A stretch of 8,126 bases of DNA from Bryobacteraceae bacterium (GCA_947456995.1 CANGVB010000133.1:1-8126); one strand, 5' to 3'; positions 1 through 6,735 are shown, counted from the stretch's first letter. Translations and numbers: made by a program. Notes: a model not told the origin generated them from the letters alone.

Positions 1-86
1 CCGTTAGGGTGGGGATTCCAAACCGGCCAACCCCATCCGCCAGTGTGTGGATGCGAGGCCGACCAACCCCATCCGTTAGGGCGGGA
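1..86. repeat. Degenerate 36-bp tandem repeat, truncated by the left edge
   Basis: Units at 1-36 and 37-72 match at about 27 of 36 positions, and a third partial unit starts at 73 (CCGTTAGGG again, as at 1-9). The best conserved part is CCAACCCCATCCG, identical at 27-39 and 63-75. The period is a multiple of three. Read on the minus strand in one frame it gives a 12-residue repeat (LTDGVGRPRIHT, then LADGVGRFGIPT), so it could be the end of a repeat-containing reading frame or an intergenic minisatellite. The array runs off the edge, so total copy number cannot be judged. Confidence 0.6.
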
Positions 87-252
87 TAGCAACTACAAAC
101 GGCAATTCTAACGAAATCAAGGATCAAAGCCAAAAGCAAGCTCCCAGATCGAATTCTCAACCCACCGCCCGGGACAGTCCAAAACAACGCCGGGCCTGCT
201 CTTTGACAACCAGCTAGAAACTCCCAAAACAACCAAAGCCCGAGCTGTGTCC
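87..252. other. Intergenic stretch upstream of the receptor gene, no gene seen
   Basis: No reading frame with a credible start, motif or ribosome binding site was recognised here. The stretch is rich in A and C. It contains the TTGACA hexamer listed separately and is best regarded as the upstream regulatory region of the receptor gene. Confidence 0.5.
203..231 (+). promoter_or_regulatory. Possible sigma-70 promoter of the receptor gene (weak)
   Basis: TTGACA at 203-208 is a perfect -35 hexamer. At the ideal 17-bp spacing the -10 position (226-231) reads AAAACA, a poor match to TATAAT. The call therefore rests on the -35 hexamer and on position about 125 bp before the chosen start codon. An alternative sigma factor, or a promoter elsewhere in 87-330, is possible. 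Confidence 0.25.
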
Positions 253-283
253 CGCTGCGGGTGGCCGCTAGCCACCCGCAGCG
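253..283 (+). promoter_or_regulatory. 13-bp perfect hairpin in the receptor gene leader
   Basis: The arms CGCTGCGGGTGGC (253-265) and GCCACCCGCAGCG (271-283) are exact reverse complements around a 5-nt loop. The structure ends 50 bp before the chosen ATG at 334. No run of T follows on the plus strand, so it is not a classic intrinsic terminator. It may be an mRNA-stabilising or attenuating 5' leader structure, or the terminator of something transcribed from the left. An upstream GTG at 247 would place the whole hairpin inside the coding region, which argues against that start. Confidence 0.55.
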
Positions 284-322
284 AATGCATGCCTCTTTAC
301 TTTGATAGGATAAAACCACTTC

Positions 323-328
323 AAAGGG
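323..328 (+). promoter_or_regulatory. Ribosome binding site deciding the receptor start
   Basis: AAAGGG lies 5 bp before the ATG at 334. No comparable site precedes the in-frame GTG at 247. Confidence 0.6.
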
Positions 329-333
329 TACTT

Positions 334-3300
334 ATGAACAAACAAACGTGGCATCTCGTTACCTGCCTTTTCCTCGCGGCTGGCCTCGCCTTCCCGCAAG
401 CCTCCTCCCAACAAATCTCCGGCATCGTTCGCGATCCCTCAGGCCTCGCCGTGGGCAGCGCCAAAGTTACCGTCCGTAACACGGCAACCGGATTCGAACG
501 CGAAGCCTCTGTCAACGAAAACGGTGCCTACGCCGTCACCGGCATCTCGATCGGTTTATACGATATCGAAACCACAGCCGCCGGCTTCAAAAAGAACATT
601 CGCAAAGACGTTCGCGTCGAAGTCAACGCCAAGGTCGCAGCAGACATTCAACTCGAAGTTGGTGCCGTCAGCGAAAGCATCACCATTCGCACCGACGCCG
701 CCAACGTAGAAACCACCAGCGGCGAAATCGGCCGAGTCATCACCGGCACCCAGGCCACCCAGCTCCAGCTCAACGGCCGCAACTACATCCAGCTCCTGGC
801 GCTAATCCCCGGCGTCTCCACCAACTACTCCAGCAGCTTCGGTCTCGCCGGCGGCTTCGGCACCAACGCGAGCGGCCAATCTGCCAACGGCGGCCGCTCA
901 GACTCTTTCTCCTGGAACGTAGACGGCGTCGACAATAAAGACAATGGCGGCGGCGGCAACAACTTCGTTAACGTCAACCCCGACGCCATCGCCGAGTTCA
1001 AAGTCCTCACCACCAACTACAGCGCTGAATACGGCCAGAACGCCAGCGCCATCATCAACCTCGCCCTCAAGTCCGGCTCGCGATCCTTCCATGGCAGCGC
1101 TTACGAATTCGTACGCAACGACGCCTTCGATGCCCGCGCCTTCAACGCCTTCCAGAAACAAAAACTCCGCTTCAACAACTTCGGCTGGAACCTTGGTGGC
1201 CCCATCTACATCCCGAAGAAATTCAACACCGACAAGTCCAAGCTCTTCTTCTTCGCCAGCCAGGAATACAAGCGTCTGCGTCAGGGCGCAATCAACACCT
1301 GGGTCGTCCCAACCATGGCCCAGCGCGGCGGAGACTTCTCTGCTCTTGCCGCCACTGCTCAGCCTCGAGACATCACGACAAACACTCCTTTCCCCGGTGG
1401 CATCATCCCCGCAAACCGCCTCAATCGCAACATGTCCACCTTGCTCAGAAACTACCCGACGCCCAACTTCACCGGTGCCGGTGGCAATCTCGTCTTCCCC
1501 ACCACCACCCCTTCCAATACCAACCAGAGCATCCTTAAAATCGACTACAACCTCAGCGCCAAAGATCAGATCTCATTCCACTACCTGGCCGACCAGTTCT
1601 ATCAACTCCAGAACCTCACCAACCTGGTTCTCTTTGATCGCAACATCCCCGGCAAGAGCTACAAGCTCCAGCACACCCGCGTCATCAACGCCTCCACTGT
1701 AAACACCTTCCAGCTCTCCACCTCAGGTAACGTAATCAAACAGGACGGCTACCGCCCCAATCCTACCTTCACCGCCGATACCACCCGCCGCGGCTCTGGC
1801 TTCACCGCCCCTTCGGTTTACGGCATCACTAACGATATCCCCACCCTTAACATCGCCGGCTTCAATGGCCTCAACGCCGCCCCCCGTCAGTTCAACAACT
1901 TCAACCGCATCATCAACATCAAAGAAGACTTCTCCAAGCTCGTCGGCAGCCACAACATCAAGGCCGGTTTCCTCTTCCAGCGCAGCCGCAAAAATCAGGA
2001 CAACATCCCGGCCATCAACGGAGTCCTAAACTTCCAGACCGGCCACGCCTTCAGTTCCGGCAATCCTTTCGCCGACGCCCTCCTCGGAAACTTCCAGCAG
2101 TATCAGGAAGCCAACACCAACCGCGAAGGCTGGTATCGCTTCACCCAGTTCGAACCCTACGTCCAGGACGACTGGAAAATCACCTCACGCCTCACCATCA
2201 ACCTCGGCTACCGCTTCATGTACATGGGCCCACAATATGCCGCCCTCCAGAACACCACATCCTTTTTGCCTGAGTTCTACAACGCCGCAAATGCCCCCAC
2301 GATTCTCGCCTCCAACGGCTCCATCGTCCCAAATACGGGTGACCCCTTCAACGGACTCGCCCTCGGCAGCTCCGGCTTCCCACAGGCTGCTCTAGACCGC
2401 CTGCCGGCTTCGATCACCGGCGACCCCAGAGTCAAGGCTCTTTTCCGCGGCATCCCTCAGGGCGGTGCCACCACTCCCTGGGGCACCCACGCTCCTCGCG
2501 TCGGTTTCGCCTATGACATCAACGGCAAGCAGAAAACCGTCGTCCGTGGCGGCTTCGGTGTCTTCTATGAACGCACCCAGGGCAACTTCATTTTCTCTGC
2601 CATCAACAACCCGCCCTTCATCCAGCAACAAACCATCCAGAGCGCAAACATCGACAACCCCACCGGTGGCACGGCGGCGGCCTTCCCTGCCTCGATCACC
2701 AATTCGCACCCTGTCGATTTCAAGGTTCCGCGCATCCTCAACTGGAGCTTCGGCGTTCAGCATAAACTCGATAGCTCAACCACCCTCGACGTGGCCTACG
2801 TAGGTTCCAGTGCCGCCAGCCTCACCCGCGCACTCAACATCAACCAACTGCGCCTCGGTACTCTCCAGGCCAACCCTGGGGTGAACCTAAACGCCCTCCG
2901 CCCCTACCGCGGCTACGGCGACATCCAGCAGTTCGTCAATGGTGCCAACTCCATCTACAACTCACTACAGGTTCAGGTTCGCCGCCAGATCAAGGGCGGT
3001 GGCCAGTTGAGCACTTCCTACACCTGGTCCAATGCCATCACCGACGCCAGCGGCTTCAACGAACAACCGATGGATAGCTACGACGCCAAACGCGACCGTG
3101 GCTTCATGGCCTTCGACCGCCGCCACAACCTGATCATCAGCTACGTCTATCCCCTGCCCTTCTGGCTCACCGGTAACGACTGGTACAAGAAGGCCTTCGG
3201 TGGCTGGCAGCTCTCAGGCATCACAACCCTCAACACCGGCCTGCCGCTCAACCTCGGCATCACTGCCGATCGCGCCGGTACGGGCCTCGGCAACCAGCGT

Positions 3301-3633
3301 CCCGACATCGTCGGCGACTGGCAGCAAAACGGAGGCACCCGCTTCCAGTGGTTCAATCAAGCCGCCTTCGCGCTGCCCGCCAACGGTACCTTCGGCAACC
3401 TCGGCCGCAACATCATCCGTGGGCCCGGCACCAACAACTGGGACGCCTCCCTGCAGAAGAACTTCCGCTTCAGCGAAAAGTTCACCATGCAGTTCCGCAG
3501 CGAGTTCTATAACGCTCCGCACCACTTCTCCTGGCTCGGCGTCGGCACCACCTTGGGTGCAGGCAACTTCGGCCAGATCACCAGCGCCTCAGATCCCCGC
3601 AGCCTGCAGTTCGGCCTGCGTATGGATTTCTAA
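334..3633 (+). CDS. TonB-dependent receptor-like outer-membrane protein with carboxypeptidase-regulatory-like domain
   Basis: Predicted outer-membrane beta-barrel receptor of 1,099 residues; the substrate cannot be read from sequence. Residues 1 to about 25 form a signal peptide (hydrophobic CLFLAAGLAF, likely cleavage near ASSQ). Residues 27 to about 110 are a carboxypeptidase-regulatory-like Ig fold (SGIVRDPSGLAV, then NENGAYAVTGI, then GLYDIETTAAGF). A plug-like region follows with the hallmark LQLNGRNYIQLLALIPGV at 144-161, and DGVDN, PDAIAEFKVLT and SAEYGQNASAIINLALKSG further on. The rest is barrel, ending in LQFGLRMDF with the terminal aromatic residue typical of outer-membrane proteins. 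The length fits the large acidobacterial family. The ATG at 334 was chosen because AAAGGG stands 5 bp upstream and the signal peptide starts directly; an in-frame GTG at 247 would add 29 polar residues. Codons end predominantly in C, unlike the right-hand genes. The gene stands alone on its strand and converges on the STAS gene, so a direct functional link to the signalling cassette is unsupported. Confidence 0.9.
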   Translation: MNKQTWHLVTCLFLAAGLAFPQASSQQISGIVRDPSGLAVGSAKVTVRNTATGFEREASVNENGAYAVTGISIGLYDIETTAAGFKKNIRKDVRVEVNAKVAADIQLEVGAVSESITIRTDAANVETTSGEIGRVITGTQATQLQLNGRNYIQLLALIPGVSTNYSSSFGLAGGFGTNASGQSANGGRSDSFSWNVDGVDNKDNGGGGNNFVNVNPDAIAEFKVLTTNYSAEYGQNASAIINLALKSGSRSFHGSAYEFVRNDAFDARAFNAFQKQKLRFNNFGWNLGGPIYIPKKFNTDKSKLFFFASQEYKRLRQGAINTWVVPTMAQRGGDFSALAATAQPRDITTNTPFPGGIIPANRLNRNMSTLLRNYPTPNFTGAGGNLVFPTTTPSNTNQSILKIDYNLSAKDQISFHYLADQFYQLQNLTNLVLFDRNIPGKSYKLQHTRVINASTVNTFQLSTSGNVIKQDGYRPNPTFTADTTRRGSGFTAPSVYGITNDIPTLNIAGFNGLNAAPRQFNNFNRIINIKEDFSKLVGSHNIKAGFLFQRSRKNQDNIPAINGVLNFQTGHAFSSGNPFADALLGNFQQYQEANTNREGWYRFTQFEPYVQDDWKITSRLTINLGYRFMYMGPQYAALQNTTSFLPEFYNAANAPTILASNGSIVPNTGDPFNGLALGSSGFPQAALDRLPASITGDPRVKALFRGIPQGGATTPWGTHAPRVGFAYDINGKQKTVVRGGFGVFYERTQGNFIFSAINNPPFIQQQTIQSANIDNPTGGTAAAFPASITNSHPVDFKVPRILNWSFGVQHKLDSSTTLDVAYVGSSAASLTRALNINQLRLGTLQANPGVNLNALRPYRGYGDIQQFVNGANSIYNSLQVQVRRQIKGGGQLSTSYTWSNAITDASGFNEQPMDSYDAKRDRGFMAFDRRHNLIISYVYPLPFWLTGNDWYKKAFGGWQLSGITTLNTGLPLNLGITADRAGTGLGNQRPDIVGDWQQNGGTRFQWFNQAAFALPANGTFGNLGRNIIRGPGTNNWDASLQKNFRFSEKFTMQFRSEFYNAPHHFSWLGVGTTLGAGNFGQITSASDPRSLQFGLRMDF

Positions 3634-3974
3634 CGAGACGAAGCAATCCAAGCCCTGGCTGACTCGAGATCAGGCAGTTGGGGCAAAATACCAGTAAGCC
3701 GCGTAGCACTCACTACGCGGCTTACGCGTTCTGAGGGGTTGAGTAGACACAGACGTTCCGCGGAACTGTAAAGCACCACAAGTTCACCCAACCCGGAACT
3801 ATCCACTTCCTGAATCTCAGACAAATCCAGAATCAGCCCGGCCGGTTTCTGCGCCAGCAGCTTCGCATGAACTTCTTTGGTGAACTTCGCCAGTTGCGGC
3901 CCCAAAGTGAGCCTCCCAGCCAGACGAACCACCAGAGGGTTGCTTGTGCCATCGATTTCAAAAGTCAGTGACAT
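3630..3974 (-). CDS. STAS-domain protein (anti-sigma factor antagonist-like), co-transcribed with the sigma-54 activator
   Basis: A 114-residue single STAS domain of the SpoIIAA/RsbV type. Such proteins bind a GHKL kinase/anti-sigma factor when unphosphorylated and release it when phosphorylated on a conserved serine. The strands VVRLAGRLTLG and AGLILDLSEIQEVDSSG are clear. The DSSG motif is at residues 58-61, so the likely phosphoserine is S59. The conserved C-terminal block NPSERVSRVVSATRLTGIL follows. The stretch between SSG and LLN is 15 residues, about four shorter than I expect for the family, suggesting a tightened loop. The start at 3974 gives a normal STAS N-terminus 7 bp after the activator's stop; an upstream in-frame start would overlap the activator by over 200 bp and add unrelated sequence. 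The ribosome binding site is weak (AGAGAA). Its stop overlaps the receptor stop by 3 bp, and the receptor's hairpin lies within it. Which kinase it partners is unknown; the one at 6732 is an obvious candidate. Confidence 0.85.
   Translation of the reverse strand: MSLTFEIDGTSNPLVVRLAGRLTLGPQLAKFTKEVHAKLLAQKPAGLILDLSEIQEVDSSGLGELVVLYSSAERLCLLNPSERVSRVVSATRLTGILPQLPDLESARAWIASSR
3694..3725 (+). terminator. 13-bp perfect hairpin, likely receptor transcription terminator inside the STAS gene
   Basis: GTAAGCCGCGTAG (3694-3706) and CTACGCGGCTTAC (3713-3725) are exact reverse complements around a 6-nt loop. The hairpin begins 61 bp after the receptor stop codon, where a terminator would be expected. 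There is no U-run on the plus-strand side. On the minus-strand side it is followed shortly by TATTTTG. The whole element lies within the minus-strand STAS coding sequence, where it encodes the conserved C-terminal stretch VSRVVSATRLT. Confidence 0.5.
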
Positions 3975-3981
3975 GGGTTCT

Positions 3982-5373
3982 CTATTTCTTGATGGCTTCC
4001 CGCAGCCCCAGGTTGCGCACCAGCCGCAGCAGATAATTCGGGTGTAAACCAAGGATCTTGGCTGCACCCTTATAGTCGCCCTTGGCCTGTTCGTAAGCTC
4101 GCAAAATGCTATCACGTTTAGCATCGGCAACTGAGTCCTGAAAGACTCCCACCGTCGCAGCACCTGCCGACGGCCAAAGGTGTTCAGGCAAATCCGACGG
4201 CAGGATGAGCGGGCCCTCTGCAAGCACTACGGCATGTTCGATGGCATTCTCAAGCTCACGCACATTGCCCGGCCAATCGTAGGCCTCAAGGCAGCGCAGC
4301 GTATCCATTGGCAACGATAGATTCTTTCGATTGCTCTGTGCCGCAAAGACACTCAAAAAGTGTTGGGCCAGCAGAGCGATGTCAGAAGAACGCTCCCGCA
4401 GTGGAGGGGTGCGCAGCGAAACTACATTCAGCCGGTGGTACAGGTCCTGACGAAACTTCCCTACCCTGGCCTCTTCAGCCAGATCCCGATTGGTGGCCGC
4501 AACCACCCGAATGTCCACCTTCACTGGCCGCGTCGAGCCGACTCGCTCAAATTCCCGCTCCTGCAACACCCGCAGCAACTTAGCCTGCAGCGGTACGGCA
4601 AGCTCACCGATCTCATCAAGAAACAGCGTCCCCCCGTCGGCTGCCTCGATCTTGCCGCGCTTGGCCGATACGGCCCCGGTAAAGGCCCCCTTCTCATGGC
4701 CAAAGAGTTCACTCTCGAGCAGGTCTCCTGCGATCGCGGCGCAATTGATTGCCGCAAACGGAGCAGCCGACCGGGGACTCGCCGCATGCAATAGCCTCGC
4801 GACAAGTTCCTTGCCAGTGCCGCTCTCACCCATAATCAACACCGTCGTATCGCGAGGAGCCAGCCTTTCGATCCTGTCGAGCAACTTCAACACCGCAGGG
4901 CTTTGGCCGAGGATGCCGCCGCTATTGCGTTGCAGTAGCTTCCTCTCCAGTTCCTGCCGCAATTCCTCCACCTCACGAACGCTTTCAATAGCGACGGAAG
5001 CAAGGCTCGAAACAGCGCTAAGCGTGGCCAGAGCATCCTCCGAACTACCTACAATCGCAATCACTCCACAAAGGCCACCATTGACGTAAATCGGCACAGC
5101 AGCCTCGTCTTCGTCCGAAAACGGGCCGTTGCTTGTGATGTGCTCCCAGACTTCCTTCTTGCCGCCTTGAGCCAGAAACTCCAATTCAAGTTCAGTCTCT
5201 GACCTCCCCAACACAATCACGCCCTGCTGAAAGGGCAAAAAATCGTTCAGCAATTTCAACAGTTGACGAGCCACATCTTCACGCCGTGAAGCGCTGCGCG
5301 CACCAGCGAGTGCGCGAAACAGAAACACCAGCACCGAGGCGTTCAACAGCAATGTGGGGGCGTTAGAGTTCAT
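3982..5373 (-). CDS. Sigma-54-dependent transcriptional activator with N-terminal GAF-like domain
   Basis: A 463-residue bacterial enhancer-binding protein that would use ATP hydrolysis to open sigma-54 RNA polymerase promoters. Residues about 15-135 resemble a GAF sensor domain (ALLxxDFLPFQQGVIVLG-like start, then AAVPIYVNGGLCGVIAIVG), followed by a short coiled linker (EVEELRQELERKLLQ). There is no receiver domain, so control is probably by ligand or protein contact and not by phosphorelay. The AAA+ core is complete: Walker A GESGTGKE at 182-189, sigma-54 contact loop GAFTGA at 229-234, Walker B GGTLFLDE at 247-254, FRQDLYHRLNV at 307-317, and WPGNVRELEN at 367-376. Residues about 421-457 form a Fis-type helix-turn-helix, with AAKILGLHPNYLLRLVRNLGL as the recognition part. 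It is transcribed divergently from the phosphatase operon, which has a sigma-54 promoter, and runs into the STAS gene 7 bp downstream. No Shine-Dalgarno precedes its ATG. Confidence 0.95.
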   Translation of the reverse strand: MNSNAPTLLLNASVLVFLFRALAGARSASRREDVARQLLKLLNDFLPFQQGVIVLGRSETELELEFLAQGGKKEVWEHITSNGPFSDEDEAAVPIYVNGGLCGVIAIVGSSEDALATLSAVSSLASVAIESVREVEELRQELERKLLQRNSGGILGQSPAVLKLLDRIERLAPRDTTVLIMGESGTGKELVARLLHAASPRSAAPFAAINCAAIAGDLLESELFGHEKGAFTGAVSAKRGKIEAADGGTLFLDEIGELAVPLQAKLLRVLQEREFERVGSTRPVKVDIRVVAATNRDLAEEARVGKFRQDLYHRLNVVSLRTPPLRERSSDIALLAQHFLSVFAAQSNRKNLSLPMDTLRCLEAYDWPGNVRELENAIEHAVVLAEGPLILPSDLPEHLWPSAGAATVGVFQDSVADAKRDSILRAYEQAKGDYKGAAKILGLHPNYLLRLVRNLGLREAIKK

Positions 5374-5381
5374 TATCTATT

Positions 5382-5400
5382 TGGATAACGCAATTATCCA
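5382..5400. promoter_or_regulatory. Candidate operator/enhancer palindrome for the sigma-54 activator
   Basis: TGGATAA (5382-5388) and TTATCCA (5394-5400) are perfect reverse complements with a 5-bp spacer. A third, imperfect half-site TTATCT lies at 5373-5378, so half-sites recur at about 10-11 bp, close to one helical turn. The palindrome is centred about 97 bp upstream of the predicted sigma-54 start site, a usual enhancer distance, and overlaps the predicted start of the divergent activator. Binding there could both activate the operon and repress the activator's own gene. The assignment to this activator is inferred from position. Confidence 0.5.
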
Positions 5401-5428
5401 CTATGTGCTATTTGCAGCACTGAATCAA
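5400..5428 (-). promoter_or_regulatory. Candidate sigma-70 promoter of the activator-STAS unit
   Basis: On the minus strand TTGATT (5428-5423) and CATAGT (5405-5400) are separated by 17 bp, each matching 4 of 6 consensus positions. Transcription would start near 5393, giving a leader of only about 20 nt and placing the palindrome over the start point. Confidence 0.35.
5405..5420. repeat. Small inverted repeat GTGCT-N6-AGCAC in the divergent regulatory region
   Basis: GTGCT (5405-5409) and AGCAC (5416-5420) form 5-bp arms between the candidate -35 and -10 of the activator promoter. It may be a second protein-binding site; arms this short can arise by chance. Confidence 0.25.
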
Positions 5429-5461
5429 GCATAACTTCAATAAAATCAACAGATGCACCAA

Positions 5462-5477
5462 TGGCAGCAGGATTGCC
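5462..5477 (+). promoter_or_regulatory. Sigma-54 (-24/-12) promoter of the phosphatase operon
   Basis: TGGCAG, five bases, TTGCC. The invariant GG (5463-5464) and GC (5475-5476) are spaced exactly as in the consensus TGGCAC-N5-TTGCW, with mismatches only at the sixth and last positions. This predicts transcription from about 5488 toward the phosphatase, 36 nt before the first ATG. The divergent gene encodes a sigma-54 activator, which strongly supports the call. Confidence 0.75.
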
Positions 5478-5523
5478 ATAAGATTTACATGTCATTCAAC
5501 ATGCTTCGAATGCTTCACAACAG

Positions 5524-6735
5524 ATGCTAGCCCTGGAAATGAGAGATAATCCCACAATGCATTTGATGCAAGGCAACGACGAAACTATTGAACTCCAGCA
5601 GAAACTCTTTCGAGTGCAGAGTCTGCTTGAGGCGTCCCGGCGTGTCCATGCAACGATCCGCCTAAATGATGTCCTTGAGGCAGTTCTCGAGATTGCAGCC
5701 AAAGAGCTGGAAGCCGAAGGCGCATTCTTCTTTGGCACTGGAGCCGAGTTTGAAGAGCGCAGATTAGTCTATGGCGCTGTACCCGATGACTGGACTCGCT
5801 GGAGCGACCGAATTGAGATTCCCGGCTACACAAGTGCAAAGCTGACGGGTGAGCGAGGTGAAGCGCTGGCGCATTTGGTCGTCTATCGGCCACGACCTCT
5901 CTCGCTGGAAGAAGAAGACTTTCTCGAAGGCCTCGCTCTGCAATCCGCACTAGCCATCGGCAACGCGCAGCATCACGAGAAGTCGCTCGAATGGGAACGC
6001 GTCCAATTGGACCTTGACGCGGCCCGCCAGATCCAGCGCAGTCTTCTGCCGCAGGAAATTCCCGATGTCCAGGGCTACAAACTGCAGATGCGCTCAACCA
6101 CTTGCTACGAGGTGGGCGGCGACTATGTCGATGTCATGCCTTTACCGGATGGCCGTCTGATGATGGTGCTGGCCGACGTGGCCGGCAAAGGTCTCGCCTC
6201 GGCAATGATCAGTATGACCTTCCGCTCCAGCTTCCGCGCCATTGCCGGAGCGGGCCTTCCGATGGAAGAAGTCGCGCAACGCCTGAACCAGTTGCACTGG
6301 CAGGAAGGTGTTGAGGCACGCCGCAGATACGTTACCGCGATCCTGCTGTGTCTTGACCCGAACACCCACAAGCTCGAAGCCGTAAACGCAGGCCACAATC
6401 CTGCCTTTCTGGTGGGGCTTACAGAGCAGCCAATCCTGATTGGAGCTAGTGGCCCGCCTCTTGGGATGCTACCCGGACGGACGTACGAAACAGAAAGCTG
6501 GACTTTCAACCCCGGGGCTCAGTTGTTGCTATACACTGACGGCTTGACGGAAGTCTTTCAGGGCGATGAAGAGTTTGGTGAAGAGCGGTTATTAGGCCTG
6601 ATTGGGCCAACACCACAAGAAGCATTTCTAGACCATGCATGGCGGAGTCTGGCTCAGTTTGCCGGCAACGCAAAACAGACTGATGACATGACGGCGCTCT
6701 ATTTATACCGCGCCCAGCAAGGAGGGCATCAATGA
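5524..6735 (+). CDS. GAF-domain PP2C (SpoIIE/RsbU-type) serine phosphatase
   Basis: A 403-residue cytoplasmic phosphatase predicted to dephosphorylate the phosphoserine of a STAS protein, resetting a partner switch. Residues about 31-150 are a GAF-like sensor. A helical linker, AARQIQRSLLPQEIP at 166-180, is the usual regulatory connection to the SpoIIE PP2C domain (about 185-397). Metal-site motifs are intact: EVGGDYVD at 196-203 (D200), LADVAGKGLASA at 216-227 (D218), NAGHNPAFL at 288-296, SGPPLGM at 309-315, LYTDGLTE at 336-343 (D339) and TDDMTALYL at 386-394. The start is uncertain. ATG 5524 is the first in frame but has no Shine-Dalgarno; ATG 5557 has GAGAGA 10 bp upstream and would remove 11 unconserved residues. 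It is the first gene after the sigma-54 promoter, and its stop overlaps the kinase start as ATGA. It is RsbU-like; the natural substrate is most likely the STAS protein at 7176, and possibly also the one at 3630. Confidence 0.93.
   Translation: MLALEMRDNPTMHLMQGNDETIELQQKLFRVQSLLEASRRVHATIRLNDVLEAVLEIAAKELEAEGAFFFGTGAEFEERRLVYGAVPDDWTRWSDRIEIPGYTSAKLTGERGEALAHLVVYRPRPLSLEEEDFLEGLALQSALAIGNAQHHEKSLEWERVQLDLDAARQIQRSLLPQEIPDVQGYKLQMRSTTCYEVGGDYVDVMPLPDGRLMMVLADVAGKGLASAMISMTFRSSFRAIAGAGLPMEEVAQRLNQLHWQEGVEARRRYVTAILLCLDPNTHKLEAVNAGHNPAFLVGLTEQPILIGASGPPLGMLPGRTYETESWTFNPGAQLLLYTDGLTEVFQGDEEFGEERLLGLIGPTPQEAFLDHAWRSLAQFAGNAKQTDDMTALYLYRAQQGGHQ
6720..6725 (+). promoter_or_regulatory. Strong Shine-Dalgarno for the kinase gene
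   Basis: AGGAGG inside the last codons of the phosphatase gene, 6 bp before the ATG at 6732. Together with the ATGA overlap it indicates efficient, probably coupled translation of the kinase. Confidence 0.7.

Noticed and set aside
1..86. CRISPR array
   Set aside because: The 36-bp periodicity is of contiguous degenerate units; there are no invariant repeats alternating with unique spacers.
247..333. Upstream GTG start extending the receptor by 29 residues
   Set aside because: The extension encodes polar sequence ahead of a good signal peptide, contains the 13-bp hairpin, and lacks a ribosome binding site, whereas the ATG at 334 has AAAGGG 5 bp upstream.
944..1702. Plus-strand open frame of 252 residues inside the receptor gene
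   Set aside because: Its product is low-complexity Ser/Thr/Pro sequence, as expected from an off-frame reading of a C-rich gene, and it lies wholly inside the well-supported receptor frame.
3975..4223. Upstream extension of the minus-strand STAS gene
   Set aside because: It would overlap the activator's conserved HTH region in another frame and adds sequence unlike any STAS N-terminus. The ATG at 3974 gives a normal domain start right after the activator's stop.
5423..5449. IHF sites (AATCAA at 5423-5428 and 5444-5449, 21 bp apart) between enhancer and sigma-54 promoter
   Set aside because: Neither copy has the TTR half of the IHF consensus at the correct distance. The spacing of two helical turns is suggestive but too short a match to call.
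5501..5516. Direct repeat ATGCTTC (5501-5507 and 5510-5516) in the phosphatase leader
   Set aside because: Two seven-base copies downstream of the predicted start site are too short to separate from chance.
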